Assembly (NCBI GenBank): GCA_030699205.1
Contig: JAUYJY010000038.1
Span: 1-21,585 of the forward strand
DNA length: 21,585 nucleotides
Origin: Candidatus Pacearchaeota archaeon
GTDB lineage: Archaea; Nanobdellota; Nanobdellia; Pacearchaeales; GW2011-AR1
Direction: 5' to 3'
The notes under the pieces are model-generated. The model searched no databases, was not told the origin of the DNA, and worked only from the letters and a program-made list of their open reading frames with translations. The translations under genes were made by a program, and so were the position numbers. How positions within the stretch are numbered: position 1 is the first letter of the stretch; every line of letters begins with the position of its first letter. Below are positions 6,383 to 12,889 of the stretch, piece after piece.

Positions 6383-6931
6383 TCATAACTTGCAGACTTT
6401 GACTGGTTTTAAGCCTCTTGGCTTGATTATATTTTCAGTTATGCTAAACCTAGGTCTTCTTGTTTGTGCTTGCTGTTGCTCAAAAGTCTGACTTCTATTT
6501 ACCTTATGCTTGTAAATCCAATCTTTTTCAATTTTATAGGCTTTAAACGAACCATCGCCTTCAGAAAAGTCAAGGAAGAAAAGCTCATCCCATTCAGAGC
6601 GGGGTCCGAATGAAGTCAAGTCGTCATCTATGCTTGAAGCCTTTATTTGTATTCTTGCACCAGTTTTTCTGTTTAAAACATCATATGAACACTTGCCTTG
6701 TTTTAGCTTGACAACTCTAACACATTCAGGAAAAAAGATGCAGAAAGCATTTTCGCTTATTGCCTCTGAAAGATTAATGCCTCTTGTTGAAATTTTCTTT
6801 ATATCGTCATTAAGCTTCTTCCATCTAGCAAATAATTTTCTTAATCGCCACCTGTCCAGTTTTTCAGAGATAGTAACAAGTGCCTCAATTTCTTTACCAT
6901 CAATATTATACTTTCGCCATTCAATTTTCAT
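6383..6931 (-). CDS. Type II restriction endonuclease, Bsp6I-like
   Basis: 182 residues. The central block resembles what I know of the Bsp6I endonuclease family (cutters of GCNGC): ISENAF at 58-63, YDV with Asp84, RIQIKASS with Gln95-x-Lys97 forming a D...QxK nuclease core, then DDLTSFGPRSEWDELFFLDF (102-122), DGSFKAYKI (126-134) and the RRPRFSI block at 158-164. The genetic setting, a C5-methyltransferase plus Vsr nearby, fits. Read leftward from the right end of the cassette; the right inverted repeat ends 37 bases before its ATG, and a ttaaaa box lies about 25 bases upstream. The family call is from memory of the motif pattern, not a search, and GCNGC specificity is unproven. Confidence 0.75.
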   Translation of the reverse strand: MKIEWRKYNIDGKEIEALVTISEKLDRWRLRKLFARWKKLNDDIKKISTRGINLSEAISENAFCIFFPECVRVVKLKQGKCSYDVLNRKTGARIQIKASSIDDDLTSFGPRSEWDELFFLDFSEGDGSFKAYKIEKDWIYKHKVNRSQTFEQQQAQTRRPRFSITENIIKPRGLKPVKVCKL

Positions 6932-6967
6932 GAAAAAAGCAAGTATGTTCTGCTTTTAACCATTTCC

Positions 6968-6994
6968 AATAAGTCCCGTTGAGTTAACAATGCA
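6968..6994 (-). repeat. Right inverted repeat of the restriction cassette
   Basis: Begins aataagtcccgtt and ends gttaacaatgca on the plus strand. It is the reverse complement of 4321-4347 apart from one base. It lies directly upstream of the endonuclease gene, as its partner does for vsr, so a shared control role is also possible. Confidence 0.8.
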
Positions 6995-7004
6995 GGGAGT
7001 GATG
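6995..7004 (+). repeat. Right flanking direct repeat of the restriction cassette
   Basis: gggagtgatg, near-identical partner of ggggtgatg at 4312-4320, with one extra base. A candidate decayed target-site duplication. Confidence 0.5.
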
Positions 7005-7009
7005 TTAAA

Positions 7010-7019
7010 TTTATAAATA
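7010..7019 (+). promoter_or_regulatory. TATA box of the gene at 7039
   Basis: tttataaata is centred about 25-29 bases before the ATG at 7039, giving a leaderless start. It lies just outside the right border of the restriction cassette. Confidence 0.55.
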
Positions 7020-7038
7020 AACATTATTCTATAGGGAG

Positions 7039-7695
7039 ATGGATTATTTCATTAGGGAGATTTTTGAAAAAAAAGATTGTTCAAAAGCACACAAGTATTT
7101 TATAAGATTTGGGAAGGGAGATTATAAACGGAGATTTATCATTAGTTTTAATAAAGGGAAAAATATAAAAATTAAATCCAGTTTTGAATTGGCTAATGTA
7201 TTTGTGGATTTTGTCAGTTCGTTGAAAGAAGGTTTAAAATTTTCTGGAAAAATTTTAATGAAGGAAAAAGTTTTGGGAGAAGATGGAAAAAAGAAGGGGG
7301 GAAGTTTTGTTTATGAGGTTTTTGAAAGTAATTTAGAAAAATTTGAAAATGCCTATTACTATTTGATTGATACAAATTCGGGAGATATTGTTTTAAAGAT
7401 TAAAAAAGCAATTCCAAAGCCCGGGAAAAATGAAGAGAAGATAGATGATAAGTTTTGTGTGATTGAAATTGACTTGAAATATTGGGAAAAGGCGAGGGAG
7501 AAATTTTTCTGGGATGTTCCTGAATGTAAAAAAGCTGTTGTTGAGCACGAGGTTGTTATAAATGATATTGTTTTGCCTAAGGATGTAGAAGATCCTGTTG
7601 AAATTAGGGCATTAGCGAAGAGAAAAGGAAAGATAATTAGGAAAATTACTGCAGATGGAAAAGAAATTCTGAAGGAAACAGATTTTGAAGCTTGA
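7039..7695 (+). CDS. Conserved-looking hypothetical protein
   Basis: 218 residues, not recognised. It is soluble: no signal peptide or membrane segment, Lys/Glu-rich, with alternating strands and helices through residue 150 and a charged C-terminal part (RALAKRKGKIIRKITADGKEIL). It has only a few scattered cysteines and no metal motif. Third-position composition and strict frame length argue that it is real. It has its own leaderless-type promoter and is followed 11 bases later by repeat copy E, which may end its transcript. Before insertion of the restriction cassette it would have been divergent from the AI-2E family gene. Confidence 0.75.
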   Translation: MDYFIREIFEKKDCSKAHKYFIRFGKGDYKRRFIISFNKGKNIKIKSSFELANVFVDFVSSLKEGLKFSGKILMKEKVLGEDGKKKGGSFVYEVFESNLEKFENAYYYLIDTNSGDIVLKIKKAIPKPGKNEEKIDDKFCVIEIDLKYWEKAREKFFWDVPECKKAVVEHEVVINDIVLPKDVEDPVEIRALAKRKGKIIRKITADGKEILKETDFEA

Positions 7696-7706
7696 GAGAA
7701 TATTGA

Positions 7707-7790
7707 TATAGCAGAAGCCTTAAATAATAGTAAGCTTCTGCCGTCTAGTAAATGCATAAAGGTATACGGAAATTAAATGCGTTTACTATA
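7707..7790 (+). repeat. Diverged two-hairpin repeat, copy E
   Basis: It keeps the overall plan (tatagcagaag... to ...actata), but both stems use different bases. Hairpin 1 is a perfect 8-base stem, gcagaagc (7711-7718) with gcttctgc (7734-7741). Hairpin 2 pairs tagtaaatgcat with atgcgtttacta through one G-T wobble. The last 20 bases match copy F at the tRNA with one difference. It lies between convergently ordered genes at 7695 and 7808 and may serve as a terminator. Confidence 0.75.
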
Positions 7791-7807
7791 TTAAATGAGG
7801 TTAATTT

Positions 7808-8185
7808 ATGCGTCTACTGCCACAGGAAATAGAGGTTAAATATATTATTCCTGCAATTCGCAGGGATTTTGCAATGATATTATCTGAAAAACATAAAATT
7901 TCTTATGGACGGATTGGTTTAATTTTAGGAATAACAAAACCTGCAGTGTCTCAATATCTTAATAAAAAAAGAGTTACAAAAATAAAACTGCATTCCAGAA
8001 TAGTGCATGAAATAGAAAAATCTTGCAAGAAATTACTTGGTGGAAAAACAGATTCTGTTAAAGAAATTGGAGATATATTAAGGTTTATTAGAAAGAAGAA
8101 GTTACATTGTGAAGTTTGCGGGAAAATGATTGATGGAGTTTTGCATGACTGCAAACAAATCATTGCTAAATATGAAGATGATTAA
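7808..8185 (+). CDS. Archaeal HTH transcriptional regulator (COG2522-like)
   Basis: 125 residues. The N-terminal LPQEIEVKYIIPAIRRDFA leads into a Cro/XRE-type helix-turn-helix at about residues 31-53 (SYGRIGLILGITKPAVSQYL). A C-terminal segment has C101xxC104 and C115, a possible zinc site. This layout matches the archaeal family of predicted regulators that start LPQE(V/I)EVWYVIPAIRR; the effector and target are unknown. A gagg sequence (7797-7800) precedes the ATG, and the end of repeat copy E (actatattaaa) may supply its TATA box. Confidence 0.85.
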   Translation: MRLLPQEIEVKYIIPAIRRDFAMILSEKHKISYGRIGLILGITKPAVSQYLNKKRVTKIKLHSRIVHEIEKSCKKLLGGKTDSVKEIGDILRFIRKKKLHCEVCGKMIDGVLHDCKQIIAKYEDD

Positions 8186-8245
8186 TAAGGAGTAAACAAA
8201 GTTTACGTTAGATTTTTAAAGAACATTTGATAAATATTTGCGGAA

Positions 8246-8250
8246 GGAGG
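8246..8250 (+). promoter_or_regulatory. Strong Shine-Dalgarno of the DoxX-like gene
   Basis: ggagg four bases before the ATG at 8255, one of the few strong SDs in the window. It fixes the start. Upstream TATA-like runs lie at 8212-8224 and 8230-8239. Confidence 0.55.
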
Positions 8251-8254
8251 AAAA

Positions 8255-8608
8255 ATGAACGAAAAAACTGCATGGGAAGTTAATAGAGTTATTCTTGGTC
8301 TGTTGATGCTGGTTGCTGGCTTGCTTAAGTTGTTTGTAGTAAAACCTGCCGGCGTGACTGGTATGCTCACAGGTCTTGGATTCCCGGCACCTTTATTTTT
8401 TGCGTGGGTGCTTTTGCTTTCAGAAATAATTTTTGGAATTGCAATTCTTGCTAAATATAAGCTTGAATGGACTACATGGCCACCAGTAATTATTTTAGTG
8501 ATTGCTGCATTTACTGCATCTTGGGCTAACTGGACTACACTTATATTGCATATTGTGGCTGCATCAAATTACTGGCTTTTAGGAGTGCATAGTATGAATA
8601 AGAAGTAA
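8255..8608 (+). CDS. DoxX-like membrane protein
   Basis: 117-residue protein with four predicted membrane helices (about residues 8-27, 44-64, 72-90, 92-110). It shows the DoxX-type features: Arg near the first helix (NRVILGLLMLVAGLLKL), a glycine/proline-rich turn LTGLGFPAPL, and an acidic residue in helix 2 (LLLSEIIFGIAIL). DoxX-family proteins are linked to respiratory or redox membrane complexes. The following gene is a flavoprotein of NADH-dehydrogenase type, so a redox partnership in the membrane is plausible but inferred. Confidence 0.8.
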   Translation: MNEKTAWEVNRVILGLLMLVAGLLKLFVVKPAGVTGMLTGLGFPAPLFFAWVLLLSEIIFGIAILAKYKLEWTTWPPVIILVIAAFTASWANWTTLILHIVAASNYWLLGVHSMNKK

Positions 8609-8645
8609 AATCATTAATTTTTATTTTTTTATTTATTAATTTTAT

Positions 8646-9668
8646 ATGAAAAAGAAAAGGGTCGTAGTTGTTGGAGGGGGCTTTGCGGGGAGCACCGTTG
8701 CAAGAAAGCTGGAAAAATATTTTGAGGTTATTTTGATTGATACTAAAAATTACTTTGAATTTACCCCGGGGATTTTGAGAACACTTGTAGAACCTTCCCA
8801 TATTAAAAAGATACAGGTTTTGCACAGTCATTATTTAAAACATTCAGAAATAATTACCGGAAAAGTTTCTGAAATTTCTAAGAATATGGTTTTAATCGGA
8901 AAAAGAAAAATAAACTTCGATTATCTTATTATTTCTTCAGGATCAAAATACGAACTTCCGATTAAGGAGCAAGAGGTGATAATTGCAACAAGGGCAGAAC
9001 ATTTAAGAAGTTATTCCAGAAGGCTTGAAAAATCAGAGAATATTTTAATTATCGGTGGTGGACTGGTCGGAATTGAACTTGCTTCTGAAATTACAACTCA
9101 TTATCCTATTAAAAAAATAACTTTAATCCAGGGAGATAAAGAGTTAATACCAAGAAACAATAGAAAAACCGGAGAATATGCATTTAAATTTTTAAGAAAA
9201 CGTAATATTAATATTATTTTTAATAAATTTATTCATAATCTTGATTATGAAAAAAAAGAATATGATTTAATTTTTCTTTGTACCGGAATAAAACCCAACT
9301 TTGAATTTATGAAAAAAAACTTTAGTAAAAATTTAAATGAAAATAATCAAATAAAGGTAAATGATTTCTTACAAGTTGAAGGATTTAAGAATATATTTGC
9401 AGCCGGAGATATTTCTGATATCAAAGATGAAAAAACTGCACAAAACGCAGAAAAGCAGGCATGTTTAGCTGCAAAAAATATTTGTGCGTTAGAAAAAGGA
9501 AAGGAATTAGAAAAATATAAAACAAAGAAAAGAATAATAGTTATCAGCCTTGGAAAATATAATGGAATTTTAGAGTTTGGAAATTTTGTATTTTCCGGAA
9601 TAATTCCAGGATTATTAAAAACAATTATTGAAAGGCGGGAGATGATGAAGCTTAGAAAGGCAATTTGA
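8646..9668 (+). CDS. NDH-2/FSP1-like FAD-dependent pyridine nucleotide oxidoreductase
   Basis: 340-residue two-dinucleotide-binding-domain flavoprotein. FAD-binding VVVVGGGFAG at residues 6-15, the DTKNYFEFTPG segment typical of NDH-2/AIF-like enzymes at 32-42, NAD(P)H-binding LIIGGGLVGIELASE at 134-148, and the second FAD motif AAGDISD at 252-258. It probably passes electrons from NAD(P)H to a quinone or similar acceptor at the membrane face. It is shorter than typical NDH-2 (about 400) because the C-terminal membrane-anchoring region is reduced, ending IPGLLKTIIERREMMKLRKAI, much as in FSP1/AIFM2-like members. It starts 37 bases after the DoxX-like gene. Confidence 0.88.
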   Translation: MKKKRVVVVGGGFAGSTVARKLEKYFEVILIDTKNYFEFTPGILRTLVEPSHIKKIQVLHSHYLKHSEIITGKVSEISKNMVLIGKRKINFDYLIISSGSKYELPIKEQEVIIATRAEHLRSYSRRLEKSENILIIGGGLVGIELASEITTHYPIKKITLIQGDKELIPRNNRKTGEYAFKFLRKRNINIIFNKFIHNLDYEKKEYDLIFLCTGIKPNFEFMKKNFSKNLNENNQIKVNDFLQVEGFKNIFAAGDISDIKDEKTAQNAEKQACLAAKNICALEKGKELEKYKTKKRIIVISLGKYNGILEFGNFVFSGIIPGLLKTIIERREMMKLRKAI

Positions 9669-9728
9669 AAATGGGTTTACTATGCATTTAGAACTTTAAT
9701 TTGTAAAAGTTGAGCATAAAAACAACAA

Positions 9729-9737
9729 GTTTAAATA
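9729..9737 (+). promoter_or_regulatory. Probable TATA box of the S10/spc ribosomal cluster
   Basis: gtttaaata lies about 80-88 bases before the L3 ATG, predicting a 5' leader of about 55 bases. The leader holds aggagag around 9789-9795, too far from the ATG to serve as an SD for L3, which may mark a regulatory function. No other promoter is clear before 21329. Confidence 0.45.
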
Positions 9738-9816
9738 GCCTATTTTTCAAAGTAAGACATTAGTGTGGAAGCTAATTGGATATTAAACAGGAGAGTTGCC
9801 CTAAACAAAATGGGAA

Positions 9817-10767
9817 ATGAGTACAACATCAAGACCGAGATTTGGAAGTTTGCAATTCTGGCCGAGAAAAAGAGCCAGTAAATTTTTACCTAGTGTTAAC
9901 TGGGATGTTGTAAAATCTGAAAAAAAAGGTTCGGGAGTTCTTGGATTTATAGGTTATAAGGTTGGAATGAGTACTGCGATAGTAAAAGATGAGACTGATA
10001 AGTCAATGACAAAGGGAAAAAAAATTGCAATTCCGGTGACAATTCTTGAAATTCCAAATATGAAAGTTTATTCTGTGAGATTTTATAAAGGTGGAAAAGT
10101 AATAAAAGATATTGTTGTTTCGAATGACAAATTTTTGAAAAGAAAGCTGAAAGTGCCTAAAGAAATTAAGGGATTAGATGAACTGGACAAAATTGAGGGA
10201 TTTGAGGATATTAGGATTATTGCTTATTCTCTTGTAAAACAAACAAAACTTAAGAAAACACCTGACTTAATTGAACTTGGGGTTTTTGGAGATAATAAAA
10301 AGGAGTTTGTAAAAGAGTTAATAGGCAGAGAAATTTCTCTGCAGGATTTCTTGGATAAAGATTTAGTTGACGTTAGGGGGCTGACTACTGGAAGGGGTCT
10401 TTCAGGACCTGTTAAAAGATTTGGAATTACATTTAAATCCCATAAATCTGAAAAGGGAGTAAGAAATCCAGGAAGTATCGGTCCGTGGCATCCCGCACAT
10501 GTTACATTCAGGACGCCTATGTCCGGACAATTAGGAATGTTTACGAGAGTGCATTATAATTTAAAAATAATTGATTCCGGAAAAATTTCTGAAAAAAATA
10601 TAAATAAAAAACAGGGATTTAAACGCTATGGAAATATAAATTCTTCATACATCATCTTGAAGGGAAGTGTTCAGGGTCCTGCAAAGAGACAGGTTTTGCT
10701 GACTCAAGCAATGAGGCCAACAAAAAAACAGACTAAAAAGAAATTTGAATTAATGGAGTTGAAATGA
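9817..10767 (+). CDS. rpl3: Ribosomal protein uL3 (L3)
   Basis: Early-assembling large-subunit protein near the peptidyl transferase centre. 316 residues with the archaeal N-terminus MSTTSRPRFGSLQFWPRKRA, the GYKVGM motif at about 47-52, the L3 signature around GRGLSGPVKRFG and the extended-loop region GPWHPAHVTFRTPMSGQLGM. First gene of a cluster that runs unbroken to 21329. The start after gggaa is chosen because it gives the conserved archaeal N-terminus. Overlaps L4 by four bases. Confidence 0.97.
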   Translation: MSTTSRPRFGSLQFWPRKRASKFLPSVNWDVVKSEKKGSGVLGFIGYKVGMSTAIVKDETDKSMTKGKKIAIPVTILEIPNMKVYSVRFYKGGKVIKDIVVSNDKFLKRKLKVPKEIKGLDELDKIEGFEDIRIIAYSLVKQTKLKKTPDLIELGVFGDNKKEFVKELIGREISLQDFLDKDLVDVRGLTTGRGLSGPVKRFGITFKSHKSEKGVRNPGSIGPWHPAHVTFRTPMSGQLGMFTRVHYNLKIIDSGKISEKNINKKQGFKRYGNINSSYIILKGSVQGPAKRQVLLTQAMRPTKKQTKKKFELMELK

Positions 10768-11540
10768 AATCTATAATATATAACATTAAAGGAGAAAAGA
10801 AAGGTGACGTTGAGTTGCCAAATGCTTTTAATAGAAAAATAAGAAAAGATGTTGCATTGAAATATTTTGAAGTTGATAAATTTTCCCAACCTTATAGGCC
10901 TGCGGAAAATGCTGGAAAAAAACATTCAGCTTCAGGAACTATAAGCCATAAGAGGCATGATTGGAAAGGACACTATGGAAAAGGAATTTCAAGAATTCCA
11001 AGGAAAACAATGTCTAGAAGAGGGCAGAACTTTCATTGGATAGGTGCGGAAATTTCAAGTGTGAGGGGTGGAAGAAGGGCGCACCCTCCAAAAGGAATAG
11101 GAAAAGAAAAGAAGTTGAATAAAAAAGAAATTCAAATTGCAATGGAATCTGGAATTGCTGCGACGGCAGATAAAAACTATTTGGCTGAAAGATATTCAAC
11201 TTTGAGAGAAATTAAGATTTCTCTTCCAGTAATTGTTGAGTCTAATTTGGAGAAAATAAAGACAAAAGATTTCTTAATGACATTAAAGAAATTGTTTGGC
11301 GAAAATTATAAACTCACATTAAAGGAAAAGAAAGTCAGGGCAGGAAAAGGCAAAATAAGGGGAAGAAAATATAAAAGTAATGCGGGGATTTTGCTTGTAA
11401 AATCTGAAAATGAAAATATCAAAATTAGTGGAATTGATATTCTATCTGTAAGAGAAATAGAGATTAGAGATTTATACCCGTTGGGAAGAATTGCAATTTA
11501 TACTGAAAAAGCTATTGAGGAATTAAGGAGGGAAAAATGA
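10764..11540 (+). CDS. rpl4: Ribosomal protein uL4 (L4)
   Basis: Large-subunit protein lining the peptide exit tunnel. 258 residues, archaeal length. The tunnel-loop region around residues 50-105 is intact (HDWKGHYGKGISRIPRK, then SSVRGGRRAHPPKG). The C-terminal half has the archaeal globular domain ending RDLYPLGRIAIYTEKAIEEL. ATGA overlaps with L3 before it and L23 after it couple their translation. Confidence 0.97.
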   Translation: MKSIIYNIKGEKKGDVELPNAFNRKIRKDVALKYFEVDKFSQPYRPAENAGKKHSASGTISHKRHDWKGHYGKGISRIPRKTMSRRGQNFHWIGAEISSVRGGRRAHPPKGIGKEKKLNKKEIQIAMESGIAATADKNYLAERYSTLREIKISLPVIVESNLEKIKTKDFLMTLKKLFGENYKLTLKEKKVRAGKGKIRGRKYKSNAGILLVKSENENIKISGIDILSVREIEIRDLYPLGRIAIYTEKAIEELRREK

Positions 11541-11779
11541 TATTGAAACCAATTACATCTGAAAAAGCTGTGAGAATGCTTGATATGGAAAATGTTCTTT
11601 TATTTGAAATTCCAAGAAGGGAAAGGAAGGAATTAATAAAGAAAGCTGTTGAAGAAACATTTGGAGTAAAAGTGGATAAAATAAGAACGCTAATAAGACA
11701 AAATAAAAAATTTGCATATGTAAGACTAACTAAAGATAATCTTGCAATTGACATTGCAACTAAATTGGGAATGATTTAA
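11537..11779 (+). CDS. rpl23: Ribosomal protein uL23 (L23)
   Basis: Exit-tunnel protein and docking point for SRP and other nascent-chain factors. 80 residues, typical for the archaeal protein. N-terminus ILKPITSEKAVRMLD and the conserved segment FGVKVDKIRTLIRQNKKFAYVRLT are characteristic. Four-base overlap with L4; its stop shares a base with the L2 start (TAATG). Confidence 0.96.
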   Translation: MILKPITSEKAVRMLDMENVLLFEIPRRERKELIKKAVEETFGVKVDKIRTLIRQNKKFAYVRLTKDNLAIDIATKLGMI

Positions 11780-12480
11780 TGGGAAAGAGAATAATTTCAC
11801 AGGCGAGGGGAAAAGGAAGCTTAACTTACAGAGTAAGGAAAAAAGCATTTCAGCACAGAATTGGATATCCTATGCATGAAGGAGAGGCAGTTATTGTAAA
11901 AATATTTCATTCTCCTGCCCACTATGCTCCTTTGGTAAAAGCGAAAATAGCGGATGAAATATTTTATAATGCTGCTTTTGAAGGTGCTTTTGAAGGACAG
12001 AAGATTAACATAGGAAATTCTGAAATTAAACTTGGAAATATTCTCTCATTAAAAGAAATTCCTTCAGGAACTAATATTTTTAATATTGAAAATAATCCGG
12101 GAGATGGTGGGAAAATGATAAGGTCTTCTGGAAGCAGTGCAACGGTTAATAAGCCTTATGATAATGGAAAAATTGGAATCATAATGCCAAACAAAAAAGA
12201 AATTATGGTTGCAGGAGATTGCAGAGCAACTATTGGAATTGTTGCGGGGGATGGAAGAAAACAGAAGCCATTTGTGAAAGCTGGAAGAAAGTATTATAAA
12301 ATGAAAGCAAGAAGTAAATTATGGCCAAGAGTTTCTGCGGTGGCAGTGAATGCTATTGACCATCCATTTGGGTCTGGAAGAGGAAAGAGAGTTAAATCAA
12401 AGACTGTCAAAAGAAATGCTCCTCCTGGAAGAAAGGTAGGACATTTGAGACCTAGAAGAACAGGGAGGAAGAAAAGGTAA
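11779..12480 (+). CDS. rpl2: Ribosomal protein uL2 (L2)
   Basis: Core large-subunit protein needed for subunit joining and peptidyl transferase structure. 233 residues. It starts GKRIISQARGKGSLTYRVR, has the OB-fold region around HSPAHYAPLVKA, and ends with the conserved HPFGSGRGKR and RNAPPGRKVGHLRPRRTG blocks that thread into rRNA, including the conserved His of the HPFG segment. Abuts S19 with no gap. Confidence 0.97.
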   Translation: MGKRIISQARGKGSLTYRVRKKAFQHRIGYPMHEGEAVIVKIFHSPAHYAPLVKAKIADEIFYNAAFEGAFEGQKINIGNSEIKLGNILSLKEIPSGTNIFNIENNPGDGGKMIRSSGSSATVNKPYDNGKIGIIMPNKKEIMVAGDCRATIGIVAGDGRKQKPFVKAGRKYYKMKARSKLWPRVSAVAVNAIDHPFGSGRGKRVKSKTVKRNAPPGRKVGHLRPRRTGRKKR

Positions 12481-12888
12481 ATGGTAGTGGAAGAAGTAAA
12501 AATAAGGTCTAAGGAGAAGAAGTATAGGGGCATGAGTTTGGAAGAGATGAAAATCCTAAGTGTTAAGGATAGTGCGGTTTATCTTCCTTCGAGAAGTAGG
12601 AGAAGCGTTTTAAGACATCCGGAAATTATTGAAAAATTTGTTAAATCCTGTGAGAATAAAATTTCAAAGAAAAAAAGGATTAGGACTCATTTAAGGGATA
12701 TTGTAATAGTGCCAAGATTAATTGGAATGACTATTGGGGTGCATGACGGACGGGCTTTCCAAGATGTGCAGATAGGCACTGAAATGATGGGTCACCGGCT
12801 TGGAGAATTTGCATTAACCAGAAAGAGAGTTGCACATTCCGGAGCAGGTATCGGAGCAACTAAGGGTTCGAGGATGGCTAAAAAATAA
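12481..12888 (+). CDS. rps19: Ribosomal protein uS19 (S19)
   Basis: Small-subunit head protein contacting helices 42-44 of 16S rRNA and the subunit bridge. 135 residues, archaeal type. Signature GHRLGEFALTRKRVAHSGAG is intact at about 103-122, preceded by IGMTIGVHDGRAFQDVQIG. The ATG directly follows the L2 stop and reads MVVEEVKIRSKEKKY. Confidence 0.96.
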   Translation: MVVEEVKIRSKEKKYRGMSLEEMKILSVKDSAVYLPSRSRRSVLRHPEIIEKFVKSCENKISKKKRIRTHLRDIVIVPRLIGMTIGVHDGRAFQDVQIGTEMMGHRLGEFALTRKRVAHSGAGIGATKGSRMAKK

Positions 12889-12889
12889 A

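Larger units (their letters stand above)
4321..6994. mobile_element. Restriction-modification cassette bounded by 27-base inverted repeats
   Basis: The 2674-base block holds vsr, the cytosine methyltransferase, repeat copy D, a transposase-like remnant, a small zinc-ribbon gene and a Bsp6I-like endonuclease. Its two ends are inverted repeats with 26 of 27 bases identical (4321-4347 and 6968-6994), and 9/10-base near-identical direct repeats lie immediately outside. It sits between two outward-facing TATA boxes (4297-4309 and 7010-7019). No intact transposase or integrase is present, so movement would need a factor from elsewhere. Calling it mobile is inference; the repeats are seen directly. 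Confidence 0.6.

Noticed and set aside
6630..6959. 109-codon plus-strand frame opposite the endonuclease gene
   Set aside because: It is antisense to the Bsp6I-like gene, which has recognisable family motifs and a promoter; the plus-strand frame has neither.
12830..12889. Upstream in-frame start for L22 within S19
   Set aside because: It would overlap S19 by 59 bases and add residues that are a frame-shifted reading of S19; the ATG at 12890 follows the S19 stop by one base as elsewhere in the cluster.
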